Assembly (NCBI GenBank): GCA_003669605.1
Contig: QWOP01000069.1
Location: 1-50,061 of the forward strand
Length of the DNA stretch: 50,061 nt
Origin: Planctomycetota bacterium
GTDB taxonomy: Bacteria; Planctomycetota; Planctomycetia; Pirellulales; UBA1268
Reading direction: 5' to 3'
Shown here: positions 18,282-25,279 of the stretch, piece after piece
Numbering within the stretch: position 1 is the stretch's first letter
How the letters are laid out: the number at the start of each line of letters is the position of its first letter
Program-made: the position numbers and the translations under genes
The notes under the pieces: generated by a model
What the model was told of the DNA's origin: nothing
The model's database searches: none
The model's input: the letters and a program-made list of their open reading frames with translations, nothing else

Positions 18282-19523
18282 TTATCGCAGCTTTGCGAGA
18301 ACCAACGATGCATTGTGTCCGCCGAACCCGAAACTGTTGCTCATCGCAACATCAACCGTGCGCTCACGGGCCACACGGGGCGTGTAATCGAGGTCGCAAT
18401 CAGGGTCCGGGTTGTCGAGATTGATCGTCGGCGCGATCACCCCCTTCGAGACAGTCAGTGCACAGACCACCATCTCGATGCCACCGCTGGCCCCGAGAGT
18501 GTGGCCGAGTTGGCTCTTCGTGCTGGAGATCGCCAGCCGTGAGGCGTGGGCTCCGAAGACCCGCTTCATCGCCATCGTCTCGGCTTTGTCGCCCAGCGGG
18601 GTGCTTGTTCCATGGGCGTTGATGTAACTGATCGCGTCGGGCGAAAGCCCGGAATCGGCGAGAGCCAGCGCCATCGCCTTGGCGGCCCCGCGCCCCTCCT
18701 CATCAGGCTGCGTAATGTGCCCGGCGTCGCCGGTGGCGCCGTAGCCGAGCAGTTCACCGTAGATCCTGGCACCGCGCCGGCGGGCGTGTTCCAGCTCTTC
18801 GATCACTACCACGCCAGCCCCCTCCGCGAGGACAAATCCATCACGATCACGGTCGAAGGGACGACTGGCCTGTTGCGGGGCGTCGGCGCGGAATGAGAGG
18901 GCACGCATGTTCTGGAATCCCGCCAGCCCCATCGGTGTCAGTGCCGCCTCGCTGCCCCCAGTGACCATCACGTCGGCGTCGCCAGACTGGATCGCCCGCA
19001 AGGCACAGCCGATTGAGTTGCCGGCACTGGCACAAGCCGTGGCAACCGCGAAATTCGGCCCCTTGATGCCGTACATCGTGGAGACGTGACCACTCGCCGA
19101 GTTGACCATCAACTTGGGGATCGTGAATGGGGAAACCTTGTCGATCCCCTTGGTCAACAACCGCTCGTGCTGTGACTCGAATTCCGCAAGGCCACCGATC
19201 CCCGAGCCGATCACCACTCCGCAGCGGTACGGGTCTTCGCGAGAGAAATCCAATCCTGAGTCTTTCACGGCATCTGCCGCGGAAGCCATCGCAAACTGGG
19301 TGAACCGGTCGAGTCGGCGGAGTTCCTTGGGATTGGCGATCCCCTGTTCCTCGGCGGCCCAGGACACCTCTCCGGCGAACTGCACCTTGAACGCACTCAC
19401 GTCAAACAACGTGACCGCACCAACGCCACTGTCCCCGCGGACAAGGCGCTCCCAGAAAACATCCACGGGGCGGCCCAGTGACGTAACCACGCCCAGACCG
19501 GTAACGACGACGCGACGCTTCAT
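18282..19523 (-). CDS. fabF: 3-oxoacyl-[ACP] synthase II
   Basis: 413 residues: the condensing enzyme that elongates acyl-ACP with malonyl-ACP in type II fatty-acid synthesis. The complete catalytic set is present: nucleophile Cys164 in VATACASAG, and His in NAHGTSTPLGD and in KSQLGHTLGASGG. The glycine-rich C-terminal SNSFGFGGHNAS is also there. Length and N-terminus (MKRRVVVTGLGVVTSLG) are standard. It begins 11 bases after the acpP stop, so the two are cotranscribed. It serves as the intact comparator for the Cys-less paralogue downstream. Confidence 0.96.
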   Translation of the reverse strand: MKRRVVVTGLGVVTSLGRPVDVFWERLVRGDSGVGAVTLFDVSAFKVQFAGEVSWAAEEQGIANPKELRRLDRFTQFAMASAADAVKDSGLDFSREDPYRCGVVIGSGIGGLAEFESQHERLLTKGIDKVSPFTIPKLMVNSASGHVSTMYGIKGPNFAVATACASAGNSIGCALRAIQSGDADVMVTGGSEAALTPMGLAGFQNMRALSFRADAPQQASRPFDRDRDGFVLAEGAGVVVIEELEHARRRGARIYGELLGYGATGDAGHITQPDEEGRGAAKAMALALADSGLSPDAISYINAHGTSTPLGDKAETMAMKRVFGAHASRLAISSTKSQLGHTLGASGGIEMVVCALTVSKGVIAPTINLDNPDPDCDLDYTPRVARERTVDVAMSNSFGFGGHNASLVLAKLR

Positions 19524-19534
19524 TCAAGGCACCG

Positions 19535-19771
19535 TCAGGCCTGGTGCTTCTCGATGAACTCCACCGCCTGACCCACAGTCTGGATCTTTTCGGCAGCGTC
19601 ATCGGGGATGTTGATCTCGAACTCTTCCTCGAGTTCCATGACCAGTTCGACCGTATCGAGCGAATCGGCCCCCAGGTCGTTGATGAACGACGTCTCCGGG
19701 GTGATCTGCTCCTTACTCACCCCCAACTGGGACGCGACGATGTCGATCACGCGGTCTTGGACGGAAGCCAC
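19535..19771 (-). CDS. acpP: Acyl carrier protein
   Basis: 78 residues, acidic, with the 4'-phosphopantetheine attachment Ser37 in [11 protein letters not shown]. Start: GTG 19771, preceded by AGGAGG (minus strand, 19786-19781) with a 9-base spacer. The upstream in-frame extension carries basic and aromatic residues unlike ACP. The protein shuttles acyl chains between FabD, FabG, FabF and probably the ketosynthase-like protein. fabF follows after 11 bases. A 619-base gap separates it from fabG upstream, so it may have its own promoter. Confidence 0.96.
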   Translation of the reverse strand: MASVQDRVIDIVASQLGVSKEQITPETSFINDLGADSLDTVELVMELEEEFEINIPDDAAEKIQTVGQAVEFIEKHQA

Positions 19772-20390
19772 CTTATGAATCCTCCTGGCACACCATCCAC
19801 CAAAGCGTGGACGGAACAAACGGGCTGAAAAAAATAACGGTTTTGGTCGGGATGCTTAACGATACCAGCGGAACGACCGCCTGCGGAACCAACGCTCTGC
19901 TGGGAACATGACCAAACGGCCTGGAATACTTCGCTGCCGCGTCGGACCGATGCTGCAGTCAGGGCAACGCAGGATCCCGGGGGACTCTACTCGCTCGAGA
20001 ACTTTACGCTCAAGACTTTTTACGGGGGGGAACTCTCCAAGCACGTGCACTTTACACGCAGGGACTCCTTGGAGCGGAGAATAATCGCAGAGGAATTTTC
20101 TCGTAGAAGAACTTTCGGGTGATTCCCGCCTGAGTCTGCAATTGTCTCGCAAAGACTATCCGCTGACGCCGTTCCAGGATCTTTTCGGGCACGTTTCCGG
20201 ACTGTTTTTTGATGCTGTGAGCCGAGGATCTCCAGCCGGACCGGGCAAAAAAGCCCCGCTCCACAAGGACCAGATCAGACTCCGAAGATATACCCGCTTC
20301 GCCCCCAAACTGTCCAGACCGAATGAACCTGCCTGTCTCCCTATCCTGCCGAGACATGAAAGCCAATTCCGGCTCTCCGCCCCGAGGTCG
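19772..20390. other. 619-base non-coding region between fabG and acpP
   Basis: This region has lower G+C than its surroundings and no convincing gene on either strand; candidate frames are Arg/Ser-rich and lack family features. It contains a set of imperfect direct repeats (about 19994-20118, perhaps to 20162) and a 7-bp inverted repeat CTCCAAG/CTTGGAG at 20035-20041 and 20068-20074. On the minus strand a GGGC-T6-GCCC hairpin lies near 20243-20256. It probably holds the acpP-fabF promoter, but no hexamer pair stands out. Confidence 0.6.
19994..20118. repeat. Imperfect direct repeats upstream of acpP
   Basis: Four plus-strand copies of a CTC-N-AG...ACTTT-ACG theme. CTCGAGAACTTTACG is at 19994, CTCAAGACTTTTTACG at 20009, a split copy CTCCAAG...CACTTTACACG at 20035-20058, and CTCGTAGAAGAACTTTCGG at 20100. 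A weaker fifth copy is CTCGCAAAGACTATCCG at 20146. The first two are adjacent. They could be protein-binding sites controlling acpP-fabF. Confidence 0.55.
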
Positions 20391-21185
20391 TCAGCCTATC
20401 AGCCCGCCGTCGATCGTCACCACCTGGGCAGTGATGTATCCAGAGGAAGGCGCCACGAGGAACAGCACGGCCTCTGCGATCTCCCAAGCCTCGCCCAGCC
20501 GTTTCGCCGGCACTCGCTTCTTGACCTCGTCGAGCAACGCCGGGCCGAGGGCGGCTGTCATGTCGCTGGCGATGAAACCCGGGGCGACGGCGTTGACCGT
20601 CACCTTCCGGCCGGCCAGTTCCTTTGCCACAGTCCGAGTGAGGCCCACGAGACCGGCTTTCGATGCGGAATAGTTGGCTTGCCCAGGGTTTCCGATCAGA
20701 CCGGAGACGCTGGAGACGTTGACGATCCGGCCGTACCGCTGCTGCATCATCGGCCTGCTCACCGCCCTCATGAACAGGAACGGCCCACGGAGATTCGTCG
20801 AGAGCACTTCGTCCCACTCCTCATCGCTCATCCTCGGGAGGAGCGTGTCTCGGGTGACGCCGGCATTGTTGACGAGGATGTCGATCCGCCCGAGTTTCTC
20901 AACCACCGCATCGACCGTGGCCGTCACGCTCTCGGCCTTGGAAACGTCGCTGGGAAACTCCTCCACCTTGCCGCCAACGGCCCGGATGCCAGCGGCCACC
21001 TCGGCCAGTTTGGCAGCGTTGCGGGCCACGATGGCCACGGTGGCCCCGTTGGCTGCGAGGGTCTCGGCGATTGCCCGTCCGATGCCCTGCGATGCCCCGG
21101 TGACGATCGCCACCTGTCCGGTCAGATCAACCCGCAACCGTGCCGGGACTGTTGGGGAAGTTTTGTCGCCACTTGCCGCGCTCAT
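20391..21185 (-). CDS. fabG: 3-oxoacyl-[ACP] reductase
   Basis: 264 residues: an NADPH-dependent short-chain dehydrogenase that reduces 3-oxoacyl-ACP in the fatty-acid cycle. Visible motifs are the cofactor loop TGASQGIGRA (about 29-38), the NNAG motif, and the catalytic Ser-Tyr-Lys in SSVSG...YSASKAG. The C-terminal APGFIASDMT and TAQVVTIDGG are as in FabG. ATG 21185 (MSAASGDK) is preceded by GGAGG with a 6-base spacer. The first 23 residues form a short extension relative to E. coli FabG. It lies 82 bases downstream of fabD. Confidence 0.94.
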   Translation of the reverse strand: MSAASGDKTSPTVPARLRVDLTGQVAIVTGASQGIGRAIAETLAANGATVAIVARNAAKLAEVAAGIRAVGGKVEEFPSDVSKAESVTATVDAVVEKLGRIDILVNNAGVTRDTLLPRMSDEEWDEVLSTNLRGPFLFMRAVSRPMMQQRYGRIVNVSSVSGLIGNPGQANYSASKAGLVGLTRTVAKELAGRKVTVNAVAPGFIASDMTAALGPALLDEVKKRVPAKRLGEAWEIAEAVLFLVAPSSGYITAQVVTIDGGLIG

Positions 21186-21267
21186 TGCTGTCCTCCGTGG
21201 GAATCTCTTCGGGGGTCCGTGATCGGTCGATCGGCAGGCAGGCCTGGGGCGTTTCTCGCCAAGAATT

Positions 21268-22293
21268 TCACTCGACAACACCCGCACAGGGGAGGCGTCT
21301 GTCGATCCTCTTCATCAATCCCCGCAGGACGCGTCCCGGCCCCACCTCCCACGCCTCTCCGACGCCATGGCCACCGGCTTGCGGCGAGGCCAGGAGCCGC
21401 TCCATAGAGGCCTGCCATTGCACCACTTCCACCACCTGCCGTGCCAGGAGGCGACGGATCTCGGCAGGGTCGACATGCGGAAGCGCATCCACATTGCTCA
21501 CCACCGGAATTCGCGGCGGCCGTATTTCGACACTCTCAAGCGCCGCAGAAAGTTTCGACACCGCAGGCTTCATCAACGCCGTATGAAAGGCTCCGGCGAC
21601 ACCGAGCAGCACGCATTTCATGGCGCCGGCAGCGCTTGCTGCCAAGCGGAGACGCTCGCACGCGGCAGCCGATCCGGAGGCGACGACGTTTCCGGGGCAG
21701 AGGATATTGGCGACCTCGAGGACGTCCGTTCCACGGACCGTGGCACACAGTTGGGCAACCCGGTCCGACTCGAGGCCGAGAACGGCGAGCATGGCCCCCG
21801 GGCTCGCTTCGGCACAGGCCTGCATGGCCCGGCCACGGACGTCGACCAGCCTCACGGCATCGTCGAACGACAGCGCTCCGGCAAAGACCAGAGCCGTATA
21901 TTCGCCAAGCGACAGTCCCGCGGTGACGGTGGCCCGGTCGAGGGGATGGTCGCCACTTTGATCACGTGGCCGGGAGCGAAACACCTCGAGCATTGCCAAA
22001 CTGGTGACGAGAATCGCTGGTTGGCTGACTGCGGTGGTGTCGAGCGTCGCCGCCGGACCTGCCCGGCAGACCGACGCCAAGTCATAGCCCAGCAACTCGC
22101 TGGCGCGTCGAAACATTCCAGCCGCGAGAGGGTGGCCGTCAATCCAAGCGCCAAGCATGCCCACCGACTGGGCTCCCTGGCCGGGAAAGAGGATGGCCAC
22201 CAGAGTCCGGGGATCGATGGACAAACCATCAGCCGCAGCGGCACCGGAAGGCCTGTCTTCAGCCGCGTCGCCTCCTGCCGAGGGGCGTACCAA
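21268..22293 (-). CDS. fabD: Malonyl-CoA:ACP transacylase
   Basis: Up to 341 residues. It loads malonyl groups onto ACP. FPGQGAQSVGM marks the N-terminus of the acyltransferase domain (about 36-46), the nucleophile Ser lies in GLSLGEYTAL (the GLSLGE form also seen in plant and chlamydial enzymes rather than GHSLGE), and the catalytic His lies in GAFHTALM. The first possible start is TTG 22293, immediately after the rpmF stop in the same frame. A GTG at 22200 would give a compact VAILFPGQG start, and the choice is open. It forms part of the rpmF-fabD-fabG group; plsX and fabH, usually located here, are absent. Confidence 0.93.
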   Translation of the reverse strand: MVRPSAGGDAAEDRPSGAAAADGLSIDPRTLVAILFPGQGAQSVGMLGAWIDGHPLAAGMFRRASELLGYDLASVCRAGPAATLDTTAVSQPAILVTSLAMLEVFRSRPRDQSGDHPLDRATVTAGLSLGEYTALVFAGALSFDDAVRLVDVRGRAMQACAEASPGAMLAVLGLESDRVAQLCATVRGTDVLEVANILCPGNVVASGSAAACERLRLAASAAGAMKCVLLGVAGAFHTALMKPAVSKLSAALESVEIRPPRIPVVSNVDALPHVDPAEIRRLLARQVVEVVQWQASMERLLASPQAGGHGVGEAWEVGPGRVLRGLMKRIDRRLPCAGVVE

Positions 22294-22296
22294 CGG

Positions 22297-22476
22297 TCAT
22301 TCCCCGGTCTTGATGACCGGACGTCCCATGTAGTGGCCGCAAGTGCCACAGATGTGGTGCGTGGGGACGGCCTTGCCGCAGTTGGAGCAGAATGTCAGCT
22401 GCCGCGGGGTGAGGAAGTCGTGGGCCCGACGTGAGCGGGTCTTCTGATTCGATTGGCGTCGCTTTGGAACGGCCAT
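22297..22476 (-). CDS. rpmF: 50S ribosomal protein L32
   Basis: 59 residues, basic, beginning MAVPKRRQSNQKTRSRRAH. It has a zinc-ribbon Cys set (CSNCGK at about 30-35 and CGTCGHY at 43-49), so this is the C+ zinc-binding form. ATG 22476 follows AGGTGAT at a good distance. In many bacteria rpmF heads the fatty-acid operon (rpmF-plsX-fabH-fabD-fabG-acpP), and here it leads directly into fabD. Its TGA is followed by CCG and then the TTG that begins fabD, all in one frame. Confidence 0.95.
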   Translation of the reverse strand: MAVPKRRQSNQKTRSRRAHDFLTPRQLTFCSNCGKAVPTHHICGTCGHYMGRPVIKTGE

Positions 22477-22512
22477 GGGATCACCTTGGTGCCAGGAACT
22501 GTCGAGCCCAAG

Positions 22513-22542
22513 ACTCTAGCCGCACTGGGCCTTCCGGGTCAA
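22513..22542 (-). promoter_or_regulatory. Predicted promoter of rpmF-fabD-fabG
   Basis: On the minus strand TTGACC (22542-22537) and TAGAGT (22518-22513) are separated by 18 bases. They lie about 37 bases upstream of the rpmF start codon, between ruvB and rpmF. Five of six and four of six consensus matches make this a reasonable sigma-70 candidate. Confidence 0.45.
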
Positions 22543-22571
22543 TCGCCACATGGGAGGGGGGGGCAGGGGAG

Positions 22572-23597
22572 TCAGAAAAGCCTGCTCTGAGCCGCTGGCG
22601 GAGGAGCCCCCCCGAGATGCTCCTCCCCGCGGGAGGTGAGACGGCGGCCACGGGGAGTCCGGACCACGAGTTCGCAACGGAGCAAAAAAGGCTCCACGTC
22701 GTCCTCAAGCGTGTCGGTGGCGCTGCTCATGGTGTGAGCAATCGCCTCGATTCCCACCGGCCCCCCGCCGAACACCCGCTGGATCGTCTCCAAATAGCGC
22801 CGATCGAAGCCGTCGAGCCCCAGCCCGTCGATCCCCTGCATCTCGAGCGCCGTCCGCGCGATGCCGATATCGAGCCTGCCGTCCGCTCGACTGGTGGAAT
22901 AGTCGCGGATCCAGCGGAGGCGGTTGTTGGCTAACCTGGGAGTGCCCCGGCTGCGGCGGGCGATTTCGTCGGCGGAGACATCGTCCATTGGCATCTGGAG
23001 CTTGACTGCGGATCGACGGACGATCTCGGCAAGTTCCTCGATTTCATAGAAATCGAGGTGCTCACGCATCTGAAAGCGATCGCGGAGGGGGGCTGAGAGC
23101 AGCCCCGGGCGGGTGGTTGCTCCAATGAGCGTGAACGGCCGCAGCGGCATGTTGATCGTCCGCGCGGCCACACCGTCTCCAAGCGTGATGTCGATGCGGA
23201 AATCCTCCATCGCCGGATAGAGGAATTCCTCCACCGCGATCGGCAAGCGGTGGATTTCGTCGATAAACAGCACCGATCCCTCGGCGGCGTTGCTGAGATA
23301 CGGGAGCAGGTCTTTGGGTGCGGCCAGCGACGCACCACTGGCAATCTGCAGCGTGACTCCCAACTCACGGGGAATGCAGGTGGCGAAGGTGGTCTTGCCG
23401 AGGCCGGGAGGACCGTCGAGGAGAATGTGGCCGAGCACCTCGCCCCGCTTGCGGGAGGCATCGACGGCGATCATCAGCCGCTCATAGACAGCCTGCTGGC
23501 CGACAATGTCGGTCAGTCGCTGGGGGCGCAGGGCCCGATCTTCGCCCGGTTCAGAGGCGTCGTCGGGCCCGATCGTCGGCTCGCGGAAACTGCTCAT
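22572..23597 (-). CDS. ruvB: Holliday junction branch-migration helicase RuvB
   Basis: 341 residues from ATG 23597 (MSSFREPTI). The AAA+ motor carries Walker A GPPGLGKTT, Walker B LFIDEIHRL and sensor GATTRPGLLSAPL. The RuvB winged-helix C-terminal domain carries GFDRRYLETIQRVFGGGPVG. The arginine-finger region reads RGTPRLANNRLRWIRDY. It drives branch migration together with RuvA at four-way junctions. It is third in the ruvC-ruvA-ruvB group, 149 bases after ruvA. An alternative start nine codons upstream would add MGSFARTGR. Confidence 0.96.
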   Translation of the reverse strand: MSSFREPTIGPDDASEPGEDRALRPQRLTDIVGQQAVYERLMIAVDASRKRGEVLGHILLDGPPGLGKTTFATCIPRELGVTLQIASGASLAAPKDLLPYLSNAAEGSVLFIDEIHRLPIAVEEFLYPAMEDFRIDITLGDGVAARTINMPLRPFTLIGATTRPGLLSAPLRDRFQMREHLDFYEIEELAEIVRRSAVKLQMPMDDVSADEIARRSRGTPRLANNRLRWIRDYSTSRADGRLDIGIARTALEMQGIDGLGLDGFDRRYLETIQRVFGGGPVGIEAIAHTMSSATDTLEDDVEPFLLRCELVVRTPRGRRLTSRGEEHLGGAPPPAAQSRLF

Positions 23598-23746
23598 GCG
23601 TCCAGTCCTGGCGAAAGAGCCCACAGCCTAGCAGACATGCGGCCCCCCACACCGATCGGTTTCCGGGAGGTGGTGGAGTGGAGAAAAACGCTTTCGGTGC
23701 CGAGGCAACACCCCTCCTTGGCCGGTTTGTGGGCGCGGCGTGGCCG

Positions 23747-24373
23747 TCACCGGGGCTTGTGCATCTGGCGGTAAATCGTCTCCAGAGCGTCCTGCACATC
23801 CTTGACCTTCTTCTTCTCCCCGCGGAGCGTATCGCACAGCCGGCGGGCCTCGGTGTCGGAGTGACCGAGCGATCGGAGAACGTCGAATGTCTCCGCCAGC
23901 ACGTCCCCCGCCGCTGCCTCGCCCGGTGCATCGCGGGCCACAAGCAGGGCAAATTTCGGCATTCTTCTCCGCAACTTGGCGATCATCCGCTCGGCGGTCG
24001 CAGCACCGATTCCGGGGAGCGTGGCCAGCAGAGCGGCGTCTTGCTCCTCGATTGCCCGCGCAATCTCGCCAACGGGCCTGACCATCGCGCGGAGGGCCTT
24101 GCGGACACCGACACCGTCCACTTCGCAGATCAGGTCGAAAAACTCCCGCTCCACTTCCGAGAGGAATCCCACCACCCTGGGCACGAGGTTGCCACGGCCT
24201 GGGGTGCCCTCGAGGAACTCCAGCGTATGGAGCGTGATCGATTGGCCGACCTTGGTCTGGAGGTCGCGGCGCACCAGTTCCGGTACCAGCACCTCGTGCA
24301 CCACCGGCCCGAGGACAAGCTCGAGGGCGCCGACGCCAACATGCCCCAGTGTTCCGGAAAGTCGCTTGATCAT
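23747..24373 (-). CDS. ruvA: Holliday junction-binding protein RuvA
   Basis: 208 residues: the tetrameric protein that grips Holliday junctions and docks RuvB. It has an N-terminal OB fold (1-65), tandem helix-hairpin-helix motifs (VDGVGVRKALRAM near 87-99; LPGIGAATAERMIAKL near 120-135) and a C-terminal RuvB-binding domain (about 155-208). The start ATG 24373 overlaps the ruvC stop as ATGA, so translation is coupled. Length is normal for the family. Confidence 0.95.
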   Translation of the reverse strand: MIKRLSGTLGHVGVGALELVLGPVVHEVLVPELVRRDLQTKVGQSITLHTLEFLEGTPGRGNLVPRVVGFLSEVEREFFDLICEVDGVGVRKALRAMVRPVGEIARAIEEQDAALLATLPGIGAATAERMIAKLRRRMPKFALLVARDAPGEAAAGDVLAETFDVLRSLGHSDTEARRLCDTLRGEKKKVKDVQDALETIYRQMHKPR

Positions 24374-24957
24374 GTGGTGCCTCCGGCAGAACGATCCGTC
24401 CGGCGGAGGAGCAGATGCATGCCCCCCTGACGGATCCTGAGATGGTAGTCGGCCAGTGCGATGGCCAGGGCATCGGCGGCGTCGGCTGGTTCCGGGCGCG
24501 TGGTGAGCCCCAACTCCCGCTGGACCGCCGCCTGCATCTGTTCCTTCCCCGCCTGACCGCTGCCGGTAAGGAGGCTTTTGACGCGTGCCGGGGGATAATC
24601 GTAGACCGTCAAACCTGCCTGGGCTGCAGCCAAGCAGATCACCCCCCTGGCATGCCCCATGAGGATCGCCGTCCGCGGAAAGCGGGCGTGGACGAAAATC
24701 TGTTCGATCGCCATCACCGTTGGCCGACAGGCCTCCAGCACCTCCACAACTCCCGCATGAATCGTTGCCAAGCGTTCGGCGAGTGACGCGCCTCGGGAAC
24801 GGACGGTGCCGGCCTCAACCAAGCGGACGGTGCCTCCGCGGACCTCAATCACGCCATATCCGGTGACATTGAGCCCCGGATCGAAGCCGACCACACGATG
24901 GTCCACCGGCGACGCACGAGGATCGATCGGGGGAGTGGCCGGGGTGGGGCGGGGCAT
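24370..24957 (-). CDS. ruvC: Holliday junction resolvase RuvC
   Basis: 195 residues from ATG 24957. This RNase H-fold nuclease cuts four-way junctions. The acidic catalytic residues are visible: Asp in VGFDPGLNVTGYGV, Glu in AIEQIF, and Asp in DAADALAIALADYH. The first 20 or so residues (Pro/Thr-rich) precede the fold. A longer reading frame upstream lacks family features. It is first in the ruvC-ruvA-ruvB group, with a 4-base overlap to ruvA. tRNA-Arg lies 156 bases upstream on the same strand. Confidence 0.94.
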   Translation of the reverse strand: MPRPTPATPPIDPRASPVDHRVVGFDPGLNVTGYGVIEVRGGTVRLVEAGTVRSRGASLAERLATIHAGVVEVLEACRPTVMAIEQIFVHARFPRTAILMGHARGVICLAAAQAGLTVYDYPPARVKSLLTGSGQAGKEQMQAAVQRELGLTTRPEPADAADALAIALADYHLRIRQGGMHLLLRRTDRSAGGTT

Positions 24958-25113
24958 GCCCGCAGGGTACCCGTCGGCGAAGGAGTGACCCAAGGCCAGT
25001 TCAAAGACCAGCCGCGGAAGGGGGAAACCGCGTGCCTGCCAATCGGTCGCGGAGCAAGGCGAAGGGACGCCACCCTCCCCTCGGAGCGACAAGGGACAGC
25101 ACCTCAAGACAAC

Positions 25114-25187
<74 letters not shown>

Positions 25188-25279
25188 ATGTGCAACGCAC
25201 GGTGTCAGGATACCGCAAGAACCGGTTTCGACCAAGATTATCCCTTTCCGCCCCCCGATCCCCAGCGTTCCGCAGCGGA

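Noticed and set aside
19856..20366. Small minus-strand frames (about 98 and 104 codons) in the fabG-acpP gap
   Set aside because: Arg/Ser/Pro-rich composition, no ribosome-binding site and no family features; they run across the repeat array.
20142..21407. 421-codon plus-strand frame covering the fabG region and part of the fabG-acpP gap
   Set aside because: Most of it is antisense to fabG, and its Arg/His-rich translation has no domain.
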